A stretch of 64,000 nucleotides of DNA from Roseovarius sp. MMSF_3350 (GTDB lineage Bacteria; Pseudomonadota; Alphaproteobacteria; Rhodobacterales; Rhodobacteraceae): positions 124,001 to 188,000 of the forward strand of contig NZ_JASHIZ010000004.1 in the NCBI RefSeq assembly GCF_030733425.1. Reading direction: 5' to 3'. Shown here in pieces: positions 16,173 to 25,329 of the stretch. A model generated the notes under the pieces. It was not told where the DNA came from. It worked only from the letters and a program-made list of their open reading frames with translations, and ran no database searches. Each line of letters opens with the position of its first letter. Within the stretch, counting starts at the first letter, position 1. The position numbers were made by a program, and so were the translations under genes.

Positions 16173-19100
16173 CTACATCGCGGCACGGGTTTCCGAAAGC
16201 TCTCGGTCCAGACGTTTTTCGAGGGTCCCCTGGGGCCGTGTGAACCGTGCAAGCAGGTCGTAGAGAACCGGCGTTACAACCAGCATCAGCACCGCCGACA
16301 GCGACAGCCCCGCCACGATTACCGTCCCGATCGCCTGGCGGCTTTCGGCGCCGGCACCGGTGGCCATGACAAGGGGCAGGGCGCCAAGGATGGTCGAGAT
16401 CACGGTCATGACGATGGGGCGAAGGCGCAGCGTGGCGGCGCGGATGACCGCCGCGCGGGTTTCAAGCCCCTCATTGCGCAACTGATTGGCAAATTCCACG
16501 ATCAGGATGCCGTTCTTGGCCACTAGTCCGACCAGCAGGATGATTCCGATCTGGCTGTAGACATTGAGCGTCAGCCCGCCAAACGCCATTGCATAAATCG
16601 CCCCGGCGATTCCCGCAGGGACGGTCAGCATGATGGTGACCGGATGCACGAAACTCTCGAACTGGGCCGCCAAAACAAGAAAAACAATGAGCAGCGACAG
16701 CACAAGCACGAAGCCGACGCCGGCAGACGTATCCTTGAAAGTTCGCGACTGGCCTTCGTATCCCAGCTTGGCTTCGACTGGCAGGATATCCCGCGCCGCC
16801 GTCTCGATCGTATCGAGAACGGTGCCAAGCTGCGCGCCGGGTTCAAGTGCGCCCGAGAGCTGAACCGACGGCAGGCGGTCGAAGCGCCGAAGGCTGGGGG
16901 CGGCGGCATTCTCGCGCAGATCAACCAGCGCCCCGAGCGGTACGAGCGTCTCGCCATCGCCCGCTCGCACGAAGATATTGTCGATATCCGACGGTGTGTT
17001 GCGGTCGGACTCCTCGGCTTGCAGAATTACGGGATACTCGCGCCCACGGCTGACGAAACCCGTCACCTCGCGCGAGGCCAGCAGCGTCTGCAACGTACCC
17101 GCAATGGTTTCGACCGATATGCCAAGGTCGTCCGCGCGTGCCCGGTCGATGGTGATGTCAAGCTGTGGAAGATTCTGGTCGAAGTCGATCTCGGGATTGA
17201 CCAGCCCCGGGATGGTTTCGGCCTGAGCTTGCAGCAACTCCGCCCATTCCTTGACGCTTTCGAAATCGGGGCCGCCCACCACGACGCGTACCGGGGTGGA
17301 GTTGCCGCGCAGGCCAAGGCCCGCCGGCGTCACGGGAAAGCCGCGGGCGATGGTCACGTCACCCATCCGGGGAGCGATCTGGCCGACCACATCCGAGACG
17401 GACAGGTCGCGGTCTTCCCAGGGGGCAAGTCGAAACACAACGAAGGACCGCCAGGCGCGGTTACCCCAGCCGGTAAATGTAAATACGGTCTCGATCACGC
17501 CGGACTGGCGCAACGGCTCGAGGATGTCCTCGACCTGCCGGGCGGCGATATCGGTATGTTCCGCTGTGCTGCCCTGCGGTGCCGTGAGCGGGACGAACCC
17601 CACGCCGCGATCCTCTCGCGGGGCCAATTCGCGCGGTAGGCCGTCATAGAACAGCGCGGCGCCGCCGGTTACCGTCAGCGCCACGGCCAGCACCACGAGC
17701 GGCGCCTGCACCGCGCGCTTCAGCAGGGCTTCGTACTTGCGTTGCGCCCAGCCCAAGCTCTCGGCGTCGTCGGCGGAAACCCCGTCGCGCTGGCGCAGCA
17801 CCTTCGAGGCGAGGGCGGGGCAGGCGGTCAGGGCGACAAAGGTCGAGATTCCCACCGTGCCCGCCATGACCCAGCCGAACTCGACAAAAAGCCGCCCAAC
17901 CTGTCCCGGCATGAACGACAGCGGCACGAAGACCGCCATCAGCGTCAGCGACGTGGCGATGACGGCAAAGGTCACCTGACGCGCCCCGCGGTAACTGGCA
18001 GCAAGCGGGCTTTCCCCCATTTCAATACGTCTCTGAATGTTTTCCAGCACTACGATGGCGTCGTCGACCACGAGACCGATCGCCAGGAGCAACGCTAGCA
18101 GCGTCAGCGTGTTGAGGGAAAATCCCCAAGCCGAAATCAGGATGAAGCAGCCGACCAGCGAGACCGGTATGGCAACGAAGGGGATCAACGTGGCGCGCGG
18201 GCTGCGCAGGAAGACGAGGATCACCAGAACCACCAAGGCCAGCGAGATACTGAGCGCGATCACCACCTCGCGAATCGAGGCGCCGACAAACAGCGCGTCG
18301 TCCGACCCCACGATAAGCGTCATACCCTGGGGCAGGGTGGGCGTGATCGCCTCGATCTCGGCGCGTACGGCCTGGGAAATGGCCAGGGTATTCGACTTGC
18401 TCTGGCGCAGGATGGCGATACCCACCGCGTCGGTTCCGTCGGTGCGCACGATGGTGCTGTCATCGGCCACGCCCGGCTCCACCCGCGCGACGTCGCCCAG
18501 CCGCACTGGAAAGCCTGCCACGCGGTCCAGCACAACCTCACGGAAATCCTCGATACTGCTCAGGCGGGAGTTCAGGCGGACGGTCAGTTGCCGGTCCTGC
18601 GATTTGACCTCGCCGGCCGGCAGCTCGAGGTTGTTGCGCAGCAGCGCAGCTTCGACATCGGCCACCGTCAGCTTGCGCGCGGCCAGCGCACGGCGATCAA
18701 GCCAGATGCGCACCGCGAAAGGCCGCTCGCCATAGATATTGAGATCGGCCACACCATCCACGGTGGCGATGCGGTCGGCGATGAAGCGGTCGATGTAGTC
18801 GGTGATCTCGGCTGTGGTCATCCGATCCGAGGTCACGGCCAGCCGCATGACCGGATCTGCATCGGCGTCGGACTTCACCACCCTAGGTTCATCCGCCTCT
18901 TCCGGAAGTTGCCCGGTCACCCGCCCGACGGCGTTGCGCACGTCATTGGCCGCGTTGTCCAGATCGCGCGTGGTTTCGAATTCCAGCGTGATCCGGCTAC
19001 GGCCCTGACGCGATTCCGAACTGATCGAGCGCAGGCCGGTGATGGCGGCGACCGCACCCTCCAGCGTTTCGGTGATGTCGGTGTCAATCACTTCCGGCGC

Positions 19101-19262
19101 AGCGCCGCGATACTCGGTCGTGATCGTCACGACGGCATTGTCGACATCGGGCAATTCGCGCACCGGAATGTCCTGCACCGCTGCGAGGCCAAAAACCAAG
19201 ATCAACAGACTGGCCACCGCCGCCAGCACCGGCCGCCGGACGGCGGTGTCGGACAGGGTCAC
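16173..19262 (-). CDS. RND efflux transporter, HAE1 family (inner-membrane pump)
   Basis: 1029 aa, the usual length for a hydrophobe/amphiphile RND pump. The N-terminal TM1 (VRRPVLAAVASLLILVFGLA) is followed by a large periplasmic loop. TM4 carries LAIGLVVDDAIVVLENIQRR with the paired Asp residues of the proton relay. A second periplasmic loop and TM8-12 follow. It uses proton-motive force to export drugs, solutes or lipophilic compounds through a tripartite complex. The start ATG 19262 overlaps the adaptor stop by four bases, so the adaptor is translated first and coupled. No outer-membrane TolC gene is adjacent, so the pump must use one encoded elsewhere. Confidence 0.92.
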   Translation of the reverse strand: MTLSDTAVRRPVLAAVASLLILVFGLAAVQDIPVRELPDVDNAVVTITTEYRGAAPEVIDTDITETLEGAVAAITGLRSISSESRQGRSRITLEFETTRDLDNAANDVRNAVGRVTGQLPEEADEPRVVKSDADADPVMRLAVTSDRMTTAEITDYIDRFIADRIATVDGVADLNIYGERPFAVRIWLDRRALAARKLTVADVEAALLRNNLELPAGEVKSQDRQLTVRLNSRLSSIEDFREVVLDRVAGFPVRLGDVARVEPGVADDSTIVRTDGTDAVGIAILRQSKSNTLAISQAVRAEIEAITPTLPQGMTLIVGSDDALFVGASIREVVIALSISLALVVLVILVFLRSPRATLIPFVAIPVSLVGCFILISAWGFSLNTLTLLALLLAIGLVVDDAIVVLENIQRRIEMGESPLAASYRGARQVTFAVIATSLTLMAVFVPLSFMPGQVGRLFVEFGWVMAGTVGISTFVALTACPALASKVLRQRDGVSADDAESLGWAQRKYEALLKRAVQAPLVVLAVALTVTGGAALFYDGLPRELAPREDRGVGFVPLTAPQGSTAEHTDIAARQVEDILEPLRQSGVIETVFTFTGWGNRAWRSFVVFRLAPWEDRDLSVSDVVGQIAPRMGDVTIARGFPVTPAGLGLRGNSTPVRVVVGGPDFESVKEWAELLQAQAETIPGLVNPEIDFDQNLPQLDITIDRARADDLGISVETIAGTLQTLLASREVTGFVSRGREYPVILQAEESDRNTPSDIDNIFVRAGDGETLVPLGALVDLRENAAAPSLRRFDRLPSVQLSGALEPGAQLGTVLDTIETAARDILPVEAKLGYEGQSRTFKDTSAGVGFVLVLSLLIVFLVLAAQFESFVHPVTIMLTVPAGIAGAIYAMAFGGLTLNVYSQIGIILLVGLVAKNGILIVEFANQLRNEGLETRAAVIRAATLRLRPIVMTVISTILGALPLVMATGAGAESRQAIGTVIVAGLSLSAVLMLVVTPVLYDLLARFTRPQGTLEKRLDRELSETRAAM

Positions 19263-20350
19263 GTATCGCCCTCCGACCGTTCAGAGGCAGGCTCGGTCGA
19301 TTTCACCGTCACCTCAGCGCCATCGCGCAGACGGCCAAGACCGCGGATGGCCACTTCCTCGCCCGCATCCAGACCGGCGAGAACGGCGACCTTTCCGTCC
19401 TGCCGCGCGCCGGTGCGCACGGGCTTTCGTGTGGCCATGCCGTCGGCAATCGCAAAGACATAGGTCTCGGCGGCCTGGAAAACGATGGCTTCTTCCGGCA
19501 CCACCAACGCGTCGCTTTCCGAAAGCGTCAGTGTCAGCGACATGAACATGCCCGCAGGAAGAATGCCTTCGGGGTTGGGGATCAGCGCACGCGCCCGAAA
19601 CGCGCGCGACACCGGGTCGATCCGACTGTCCACCGCGTCGATCTGGCCCTCGAAGACACGACCTTCGAAAGCCACGCTCTGCGCCTCGACCGGCATGCCG
19701 CGCCGCACTTTTGCGAACAGGGTCTCGGGCAGCGAGAATTCAAGTTCCACCTCGCTGAGGTCATCCAGTCGCGTAATCATGTCGTTGCTTGTAACGCGCG
19801 CACCCCGGTCCACCTCCGCCAGCCCCAGCACACCGGCAAAGGGGGCGAGTATGGTTCGCTGGTCAAGCCGCTGCTGGGCGCGGTCCAGCTGCGCCTCGGC
19901 TTCTGCCAGCCGCGCGACCGCTTCCTCCTGAGTGGCCTGGCTGACCGCGTTGGTGCTGCGCAGTTGCTCGATGCGTTCAAGCACCTGTCGCCGCTCGACC
20001 AGGCGCGCCTTGGCTTCAGCAAGATCGGCGCGCTCTATCGCGTCGTCCAGCCGAACCAGGACGGCGCCTTCCTCGACTTGAGCACCCGGCGTGATGGCCA
20101 GTTCCACGATGCGCCCGTCCGTCTCGGGTACGATCTGCACCGACGTGGCGGCGCGGGTCGTTCCCACGGCCTCCACCGTCTGGTAAATGCGCTCGCTTTC
20201 CGCCCGCGCCGTCTCGATTTTGACGAGGTCGGACCCGCGTGCCTCTGCCGCTTCTGCCGGCGGGGCGAGATAGGTGTCGTATCCCCAGTAAACGCCATAA
20301 CCGATCGCGCCCAGAAGGCAGATCAGCAATAGCTGTTTGAATACGGACAT
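19259..20350 (-). CDS. Periplasmic adaptor (membrane-fusion protein) of the RND pump
   Basis: 363 aa from ATG 20350, chosen because GGAG lies six bases upstream and because TM/signal anchor VFKQLLLICLLGAIGYGVYW begins right after it; longer in-frame starts have no ribosome site. A lipoyl-like segment (VPETDGRIVELAITPGAQVEEG), a coiled-coil hairpin (about 115-160, rich in Glu/Arg/Ala), the second lipoyl half (TILAPFAGVLGLAEVDRGA) and a beta-barrel region follow. It links the inner-membrane pump to an outer-membrane channel. First gene of a two-gene operon. Confidence 0.9.
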   Translation of the reverse strand: MSVFKQLLLICLLGAIGYGVYWGYDTYLAPPAEAAEARGSDLVKIETARAESERIYQTVEAVGTTRAATSVQIVPETDGRIVELAITPGAQVEEGAVLVRLDDAIERADLAEAKARLVERRQVLERIEQLRSTNAVSQATQEEAVARLAEAEAQLDRAQQRLDQRTILAPFAGVLGLAEVDRGARVTSNDMITRLDDLSEVELEFSLPETLFAKVRRGMPVEAQSVAFEGRVFEGQIDAVDSRIDPVSRAFRARALIPNPEGILPAGMFMSLTLTLSESDALVVPEEAIVFQAAETYVFAIADGMATRKPVRTGARQDGKVAVLAGLDAGEEVAIRGLGRLRDGAEVTVKSTEPASERSEGDT

Positions 20351-20401
20351 GCGGCGCTCCATCTTCCCGTTCCGCGGTGACAATACCGCTTCGGGCAGGC
20401 T

Positions 20402-20424
20402 GGTGCAGGTTAAATTAACCTCAC
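20402..20424. promoter_or_regulatory. Palindrome upstream of RND operon, candidate operator
   Basis: The centre GGTTAAATTAACC (20408-20420) is a perfect 13-bp palindrome; with one unpaired base the symmetry extends to GGTG...CACC on the flanks. It lies about 55 bases before the adaptor start, a typical repressor position. No regulator gene for the pump is adjacent, so the binding protein is unknown. Confidence 0.4.
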
Positions 20425-20657
20425 CGAATAGCAAGCTTATGCGGCCCCGATGGACATAACGCGGCAAGGATCGAGCAATTGATGGCCTTCACATGTCCGT
20501 GAGCCACGTTCGGTACGAGACTGCATGTATTCAAGTCTTGAAGCTTAAGCGATGATACCGGACAATTGGCGTGTTATAAAGTGCTGGCTCACATCGCCGG
20601 TCCAGCCAGGGGCGCGGGGGCCCAACGCACGGCCAATGGATGAACGGACAACGGCGC

Positions 20658-21263
20658 ATGAACAGGATACTGCTGGCCGACGACCACGCCCTCGTCCTTG
20701 AGACAATCGCGTATTTCCTGACCCGCCAGGCCGGCTTTCAGGTGGAACGGGCCACGTCGCTTTCCGAGGCGCTGAAGGTCAATGCGGAGAAAGGACCGTT
20801 CAACCTGATTGTGCTCGACTACACCATGCCGGGGATGGATGCATTGACAGGGTTGACGCGGATGCGGGCCCAGTCGGGCTGTCCGGTTGCAATCCTGTCG
20901 GGTACCGCGCCGCCGGATATCGCGCGTCGCGCGTTGCGGGCGGGCGCAGCGGGATTTCTGCCCAAGACGCTCACCCCTGAGCAGCTTGTGCAGGCCATTG
21001 GATCTATGCTGGACGGAGAGACCTATCTTCCGGTCAATTTTCTTACTGAACCGCCGCCAGGCGCAACCGCGACTCATCTCACGCCACGTGAACAAATGGT
21101 CCTGCATGGCGTTGCGGAAGGTAAACTGAACCGCGAGATTGCGCGCGACCTCGATATCCAGGAGGTGACCGTGAAGCTGCACGTCAAGACGCTGTCACGC
21201 AAGCTCGGCGCAAGGAACCGCACCCACGCCGCGATGCTTGCCCGGGACATGAGCCTGGTTTGA
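20658..21263 (+). CDS. NarL/FixJ-type response regulator with LuxR HTH
   Basis: 201 aa from ATG 20658 (MNRILLADDH, the usual distance to the acidic pair); an ATG at 20640 would add six residues. The receiver domain has D8/D9, the phosphorylatable Asp D54 in IVLDYTMPGMD, and Lys in FLPKTLT. The C-terminal LuxR HTH spans about 137-199 (LTPREQMVLHGVAEGKLNRE, EVTVKLHVKTLSRKLGARNR). No histidine kinase is adjacent, so it is an orphan regulator. It is divergent from the RND operon with about 290 bases between, which would allow control of the pump, but no evidence here shows it. Confidence 0.88.
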   Translation: MNRILLADDHALVLETIAYFLTRQAGFQVERATSLSEALKVNAEKGPFNLIVLDYTMPGMDALTGLTRMRAQSGCPVAILSGTAPPDIARRALRAGAAGFLPKTLTPEQLVQAIGSMLDGETYLPVNFLTEPPPGATATHLTPREQMVLHGVAEGKLNREIARDLDIQEVTVKLHVKTLSRKLGARNRTHAAMLARDMSLV

Positions 21264-21527
21264 TCCGTTCAGCCCTACAGCTCAAGTTCCTGCAGACGCC
21301 CGTTTCTAGACACGGGCCTATGCCTGTCATCGACACTTTTTGATTATGAAATCGCGCGATCGCGCTCGCCCTTGGCGTGAAGAATGACCAGTAACAGCTC
21401 TACGGGATTGAAACCGTGCTGATCGACGGCGCGTCCTTCGACTTGGTAACACGACCATGACAGGGTTGTGAGCCTCATGGAACTGCATTCGATTTTCTTG
21501 TGAAAGCCCGGAAAAACGAGGGCAAAG

Positions 21528-21617
21528 TGGCGGAGAGACAGGGATTCGAACCCTGGGACCCCGTGAAGGGTCAACGGTTTTCGAGACCGCCCCGTTCGAC
21601 CACTCCGGCACCTCTCC
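21528..21617 (-). tRNA. tRNA-Ser, anticodon CGA
   Basis: 90 nt including an encoded CCA (TGG on the plus strand at 21528-21530). The acceptor stem GGAGAGG pairs with TCTCTCC, the D-arm reads GCCGGAGTGGTCGAACG, the anticodon loop is CTCGAAA, there is a long class II variable arm (TTGACCCTTCACGGGGTCC), and the T-arm has GGTTCGAATCC. Reads the UCG codon. The folding was done by eye. Confidence 0.95.
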
Positions 21618-21732
21618 GCGGGGGTCTGGAGGGTGCGTTTAATCGCCTTTGATCGGGGTGACAAGGGGTTTGCCTTGTTTCGTCTAGGATTTTGCCTAGG
21701 TTGAGGGAAACAATGCCACGTCAGGAGGTATC

Positions 21733-22575
21733 GTGACCCAGACGCGCCCATTTCGCCCCCTTGTTTTCCTGGCCGTATGCGCAATCGCGCTGCTGGCCGC
21801 GCTTCAGACCCGCGCCGCAGATCGCGAGCGGCTCGACGCGTTTCTCGAAGTAACCGGGTTTGGTGTTGCACTCGACTCCATCGCGCTCGCCGCCGGGGAC
21901 GCGCCCGCGATGCTGGGAATGCAAACCAGCGACTTCGGCTCGGACTGGTCGCGCGTGTCCGAGGACGTATTCGACACCGAATTGATGCAGAAGATGGCGC
22001 TCGACATCCTGTCCGAAACGCTCAGCGAAGAGCATCTGACCCACGCTGCGGAATTCTATGCCTCGCCGCTGGGGCAACGCTTGGTGGAAGCAGAGAACGC
22101 CTCGCACATGGTCGAGGACGATGAGGCCAAGCAACAGGAAGGCCGTGCTCTGGTGGCCGAGGGCGTCGAGCAGGGGGATGAGCGCATCGAGACACTGCAA
22201 AACCTGAATGAAGCCGTGGACTCCGACGGCAACTCGGTGCGCGCGGTGCAGGAGATACAGGTGCGCTTCCTGATGGCGGCATCGAACGCCGGCATCCTTG
22301 ACCGCCAGCTTGACGAGGGCGCGCTTCGCGCCGCGATGAAAGCCGGCGAAGAGGAGATGCGGATGACGATGAAAGCCGGCGCGCTGGCCAATGCTGCCTA
22401 TACTTACCAGGACTTTACGGACGAGGAATTGCAGGCATATCTGGAAGCGCTCGAGCATCCCGACATGCAGACCGTCTACCAGCTTATGAATGCCGTTCAG
22501 TATGAGATCATGGCCAATCGCTTCGAGGAACTGGCCTCGCGCATGGCCGAAATGCATCCGGGCCAGGAGCTTTGA
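21733..22575 (+). CDS. DUF2059 secreted protein, first of tandem pair
   Basis: 280 aa. A signal peptide is visible (FLAVCAIALLAALQTRAAD). The body is acidic and helical, with repeated short segments such as ETLSEEHLTHAAEFYASPLG, where the pattern of a small residue plus PLGQ/R is typical of DUF2059 proteins. Role unknown; predicted periplasmic. It lies seven bases before the second DUF2059 gene, so the two are an operon. The start has AGGAGG in the bases just before the initiation codon (GTG at 21733). Confidence 0.75.
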   Translation: MTQTRPFRPLVFLAVCAIALLAALQTRAADRERLDAFLEVTGFGVALDSIALAAGDAPAMLGMQTSDFGSDWSRVSEDVFDTELMQKMALDILSETLSEEHLTHAAEFYASPLGQRLVEAENASHMVEDDEAKQQEGRALVAEGVEQGDERIETLQNLNEAVDSDGNSVRAVQEIQVRFLMAASNAGILDRQLDEGALRAAMKAGEEEMRMTMKAGALANAAYTYQDFTDEELQAYLEALEHPDMQTVYQLMNAVQYEIMANRFEELASRMAEMHPGQEL

Positions 22576-22581
22576 ACTGAC

Positions 22582-23412
22582 ATGCAAATCGCGAAGAATC
22601 TTGCAACTGCCTGCGCGCTGTCCGCGGTGCTGCTGACGCCTGGCGCCGCTTCCGCGCAGGACAGCGACCGGGAGCGCCTGATCGACTTGATGCGGATCGG
22701 CGACACCGTCGCGGTCATGCGGCAGGAAGGGCTGCGCTATGGCGCCGAGATAGGCGCGGAAATGCTGCCCGACATCCCCAAAGGCGACTGGGAACGTACC
22801 ATCTCGCGCATCTATGACGTAGAAAAGATGGAAGCGGTTATAACGCAGGGTTTTGAGGCTGCGCTAGAAGGTCAGGAACTTGGTCCGCTGGTGACCTTCT
22901 TCGAAAGCGGTCTGGGAGAACAGATCGTCGAGCTCGAAATCTCGGCCCGCGAAGCGTTTCTGGACGAGGAAACCGAGGTGGCCGCGATGGACGCCTACGA
23001 GACAGCCCGCGGCGATGAAACCGAACTCTACCGGCAGGTCGAGACCATCATCGCGGACAGTGACTTGGTGGAATACAACGTAATGGGCGCGATGAACGCC
23101 AACCTCATGTTCTATCGCGGCCTAGCGGATGGCGGGGCGATTGATCTGGGCGAATCCGACATGCTGGCCGATGTCTGGGCCCAGGAACCGGACATCCGCG
23201 CGGAATCCGAGGCTTGGCTGGGGTCGTTTTTGATGATGGCCTATCGCCCGCTGGAAGCAGAAGAGCTCGAAACCTATGCCGAACTCTACCGCACGCCAGA
23301 GGGAAGGGTCCTCAACACCGCAGTATTCAATGCCTATGACCGGATGTACGACGAAATCTCGTATCTTCTGGGTCAGGCAGTGGCGGAACAAATGCGCAGC
23401 GAAGAGTTGTGA
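22582..23412 (+). CDS. DUF2059 secreted protein, second of tandem pair
   Basis: 276 aa with a signal peptide ending GAASAQD. The sequence LGPLVTFFESGLGEQIVELE and the later ELETYAELYRTPEGRVL show the same motif spacing as the upstream protein, so the pair probably arose by duplication followed by strong divergence. Predicted periplasmic, no known activity. It precedes rplU but is separated from it by a 217-base leader with its own promoter. Confidence 0.75.
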   Translation: MQIAKNLATACALSAVLLTPGAASAQDSDRERLIDLMRIGDTVAVMRQEGLRYGAEIGAEMLPDIPKGDWERTISRIYDVEKMEAVITQGFEAALEGQELGPLVTFFESGLGEQIVELEISAREAFLDEETEVAAMDAYETARGDETELYRQVETIIADSDLVEYNVMGAMNANLMFYRGLADGGAIDLGESDMLADVWAQEPDIRAESEAWLGSFLMMAYRPLEAEELETYAELYRTPEGRVLNTAVFNAYDRMYDEISYLLGQAVAEQMRSEEL

Positions 23413-23475
23413 TCCGCCCAAGCGGGGCGAAACCGACGGTTCACTGAAAAAACCGCGGTTTCGCAGGCGCAAGGC

Positions 23476-23504
23476 TTGACTTTAAAGGGCACCCCGAGGA
23501 TAAG
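23476..23504 (+). promoter_or_regulatory. Sigma-70-type promoter for rplU-rpmA
   Basis: TTGACT at 23476-23481 and GATAAG at 23499-23504 with a 17-bp spacer. It places a transcription start about 120 bases before rplU, leaving a long leader that contains a possible attenuator. Confidence 0.5.
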
Positions 23505-23509
23505 CGACC

Positions 23510-23546
23510 ATCCCGGCGGGGCGACTCGTACGGGATTTGTTTTTTT
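23510..23546 (+). terminator. Hairpin with U-tract in the rplU leader, candidate attenuator
   Basis: ATCCCG (23510-23515) can pair with CGGGAT (23531-23536), 15-nt loop, followed by TTGTTTTTTT. It lies just downstream of the predicted promoter and upstream of rplU, so it would stop most leader transcripts unless antiterminated. The stem is only six base pairs, so strength is uncertain. Confidence 0.4.
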
Positions 23547-23629
23547 GACGCCGTAAGGCGCGCCGTTCGAGGCACCAAACGCCGGTTGATCCCGGGGCCA
23601 CAGAACGCGGATGAGAAAAGGAAAGACAC

Positions 23630-24367
23630 ATGTTTGCGGTTCTGAAGACCGGTGGCAAACAGTACAAGGTTCAGTCGGGCGATATGCTCCGGGTAGAAAA
23701 ACTTGCTGCCGACGCCGGTGAAAAAGTTCAGTTCAACGAGATCCTGATGCTGGGCGGCGACTCGCCGGTCATCGGTGCTCCGCTGGTCGACGGCGCGGCC
23801 GTGCAGGCCGAGGTGGTGGACCAGATCAAGGGTGACAAGGTCATCAACTTCGTCAAGCGTCGCCGTAAGCACGGCTCGCAGCGGACCCGCGGCCACCGTC
23901 AGCAACTGACGCTTCTGCGCGTGACCGAGATCCTCGAGAAGGGCGCCGACAAGTCGGGCGTGAAGGCCGCCGTTGGCGCAAGCGCACTGGCCGCCGGCAT
24001 GGGCAAGACCCGTTACGCCGACAACAAGGCCGAGCAAGCCGAGATGGCCAAGCGCGTGAAAAACGACGAAGCCAAGGAAAAGAGCGTCGCCAAGAAAGCC
24101 GAACCCAAAGCCGAGAAGAAGGCCGAGGAAAAGAAGGCCGCTCCGAAGAAAGCCGCGAAGGCCGAAGGTGGCGACGACCTGAAGGAGCTGTCCGGCGTTG
24201 GCCCGGCGCTTGAAAAGAAACTGCACGAGGCAGGCGTGACCACGTTTGCCCAGATCGCGGCTTGGACCGCCGATGACATCGCCGAGATGGACGAGAAACT
24301 GTCCTTCAAGGGTCGCATCGAGCGTGAAGGCTGGGTCGAACAGGCCAAAGAACTGGCCAAAGGCTAA
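23630..24367 (+). CDS. rplU: Ribosomal protein bL21 with C-terminal extension
   Basis: 245 aa, more than twice the usual 103. Residues 1-103 are a normal bL21 ([40 protein letters not shown]) that binds 23S rRNA. A Lys/Ala/Glu-rich linker spans about 115-180, then a helix-hairpin-helix-like module ([20 protein letters not shown], about 182-245) resembling those at the ends of other alphaproteobacterial ribosomal and DNA-binding proteins. The stretch [20 protein letters not shown] is very basic. Ribosome site GGAAAG before ATG 23630. It is followed 11 bases later by rpmA, the universal rplU-rpmA operon. Confidence 0.95.
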   Translation: MFAVLKTGGKQYKVQSGDMLRVEKLAADAGEKVQFNEILMLGGDSPVIGAPLVDGAAVQAEVVDQIKGDKVINFVKRRRKHGSQRTRGHRQQLTLLRVTEILEKGADKSGVKAAVGASALAAGMGKTRYADNKAEQAEMAKRVKNDEAKEKSVAKKAEPKAEKKAEEKKAAPKKAAKAEGGDDLKELSGVGPALEKKLHEAGVTTFAQIAAWTADDIAEMDEKLSFKGRIEREGWVEQAKELAKG

Positions 24368-24378
24368 GGAGAGACGAT

Positions 24379-24648
24379 ATGGCACACAAGAAAGCAGGCG
24401 GTTCATCCAGAAACGGTCGCGACTCGATCGGCCGTCGTCTTGGCGTCAAGAAATACGGCGGCGAGGCCGTGATTCCGGGCAATATCCTGGTGCGTCAGCG
24501 CGGCAACAAGTTCTGGCCGGGCGACGGCGTGGGGCAGGGCAAGGATCACACCCTCTTTGCGACCGTCGAAGGCTCGGTGCATTTCCGCAAGGGCCTCAAG
24601 GGCCGTACCTTTATTTCGGTTCTCCCGGTGGCGGAGGCCGCAGAGTAA
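24379..24648 (+). CDS. rpmA: Ribosomal protein bL27
   Basis: 89 aa, standard length. Starts [20 protein letters not shown], the conserved flexible N-terminal arm that reaches the peptidyl-transferase centre, followed by [25 protein letters not shown] precedes the ATG. Second gene of the rplU operon, which then ends in a hairpin at 24676-24706. Confidence 0.97.
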   Translation: MAHKKAGGSSRNGRDSIGRRLGVKKYGGEAVIPGNILVRQRGNKFWPGDGVGQGKDHTLFATVEGSVHFRKGLKGRTFISVLPVAEAAE

Positions 24649-24675
24649 GCCGAACCTTCAAGGCATGATATACAA

Positions 24676-24706
24676 GGGGGATCGGCACACCGCCGGTCCC
24701 CTTTTC
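24676..24706 (+). terminator. Rho-independent terminator after rpmA
   Basis: GGGGATCGGC and GCCGGTCCCC pair over ten positions with one G-T wobble, loop ACACC, followed by TTTT. Placed 28 bases after the rpmA stop. Confidence 0.75.
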
Positions 24707-24723
24707 ATTTCCGGAGGCACGTT

Positions 24724-25329
24724 ATGAGCGTGGCCGTCACTTCCTTTCTGGTCTTCGGGGCGTCGCAGGTCGGCACGCCGGGGCCCGCCAACATGGCGCT
24801 TCTGGCGACGGGGGCGCGGTTCGGGTTTCGCGCTGCGTTGCCCTTTGTGGCGGGGGTGGTCATCGGCAAGCAATTCGTGATCTGGCCCGTAGGGTTCGGC
24901 CTGATGGAACTGGCCGACCGCGCGCCTTACGTGTTCGATATTCTGAAATGGGTCTCGGCGGCCTATATCTGCTGGCTTGCATGGAAGGTCGCGCATCTGC
25001 GCCTCGGTCCGGCCGACGCGCAGACGGCCGCGCCCGGCTTTCTGGCCGGGCTGATCGTGCATCCGCTCAACCCCAAGGCCTGGGCGATGATCGTCGCCGG
25101 ATTCACCAATTTCGTCGATGCCGGCACGCCCGCCTTGCAGGCCACGCTGACCATCTCCATCTGCCTTCTGAGCCTGCAATTGTTACTGCACCCGATCTGG
25201 ACACTAGGAGGAGACCGGATCGCGCGCACCGTGGCGGGAACGCCGGCCGAGCCGCACCTGATGCGCGCCCTGGCCGCGCTGACCGTCGCATCCGTCCTGT
25301 TCGTGCTTTTCGGAGGAGACAGCACATGA
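24724..25329 (+). CDS. LysE-family amino-acid exporter
   Basis: 201 aa with about six hydrophobic segments. The N-terminus carries TPGPANMALLATGARFGFRA, matching the LysE/RhtB signature (PGP near TM1). Such inner-membrane proteins export amino acids or their analogues. An upstream GGAGG is at the right distance. The stop codon overlaps the start of the acetyltransferase gene (ATGA), so translation is coupled. The substrate is not predictable. Confidence 0.85.
   Translation: MSVAVTSFLVFGASQVGTPGPANMALLATGARFGFRAALPFVAGVVIGKQFVIWPVGFGLMELADRAPYVFDILKWVSAAYICWLAWKVAHLRLGPADAQTAAPGFLAGLIVHPLNPKAWAMIVAGFTNFVDAGTPALQATLTISICLLSLQLLLHPIWTLGGDRIARTVAGTPAEPHLMRALAALTVASVLFVLFGGDST

Noticed and set aside
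16150-16200. Inverted AAGCCCGT/ACGGGTTT repeat between the cupin and RND genes as a terminator
   Set aside because: One mismatch, a long loop lying partly in coding sequence and no U-tract, so too weak to list.
21264-21527. Possible attachment site or integrase next to tRNA-Ser
   Set aside because: No integrase gene or tRNA-end repeat is seen on either side, so the tRNA is not flanked by an element in this window.
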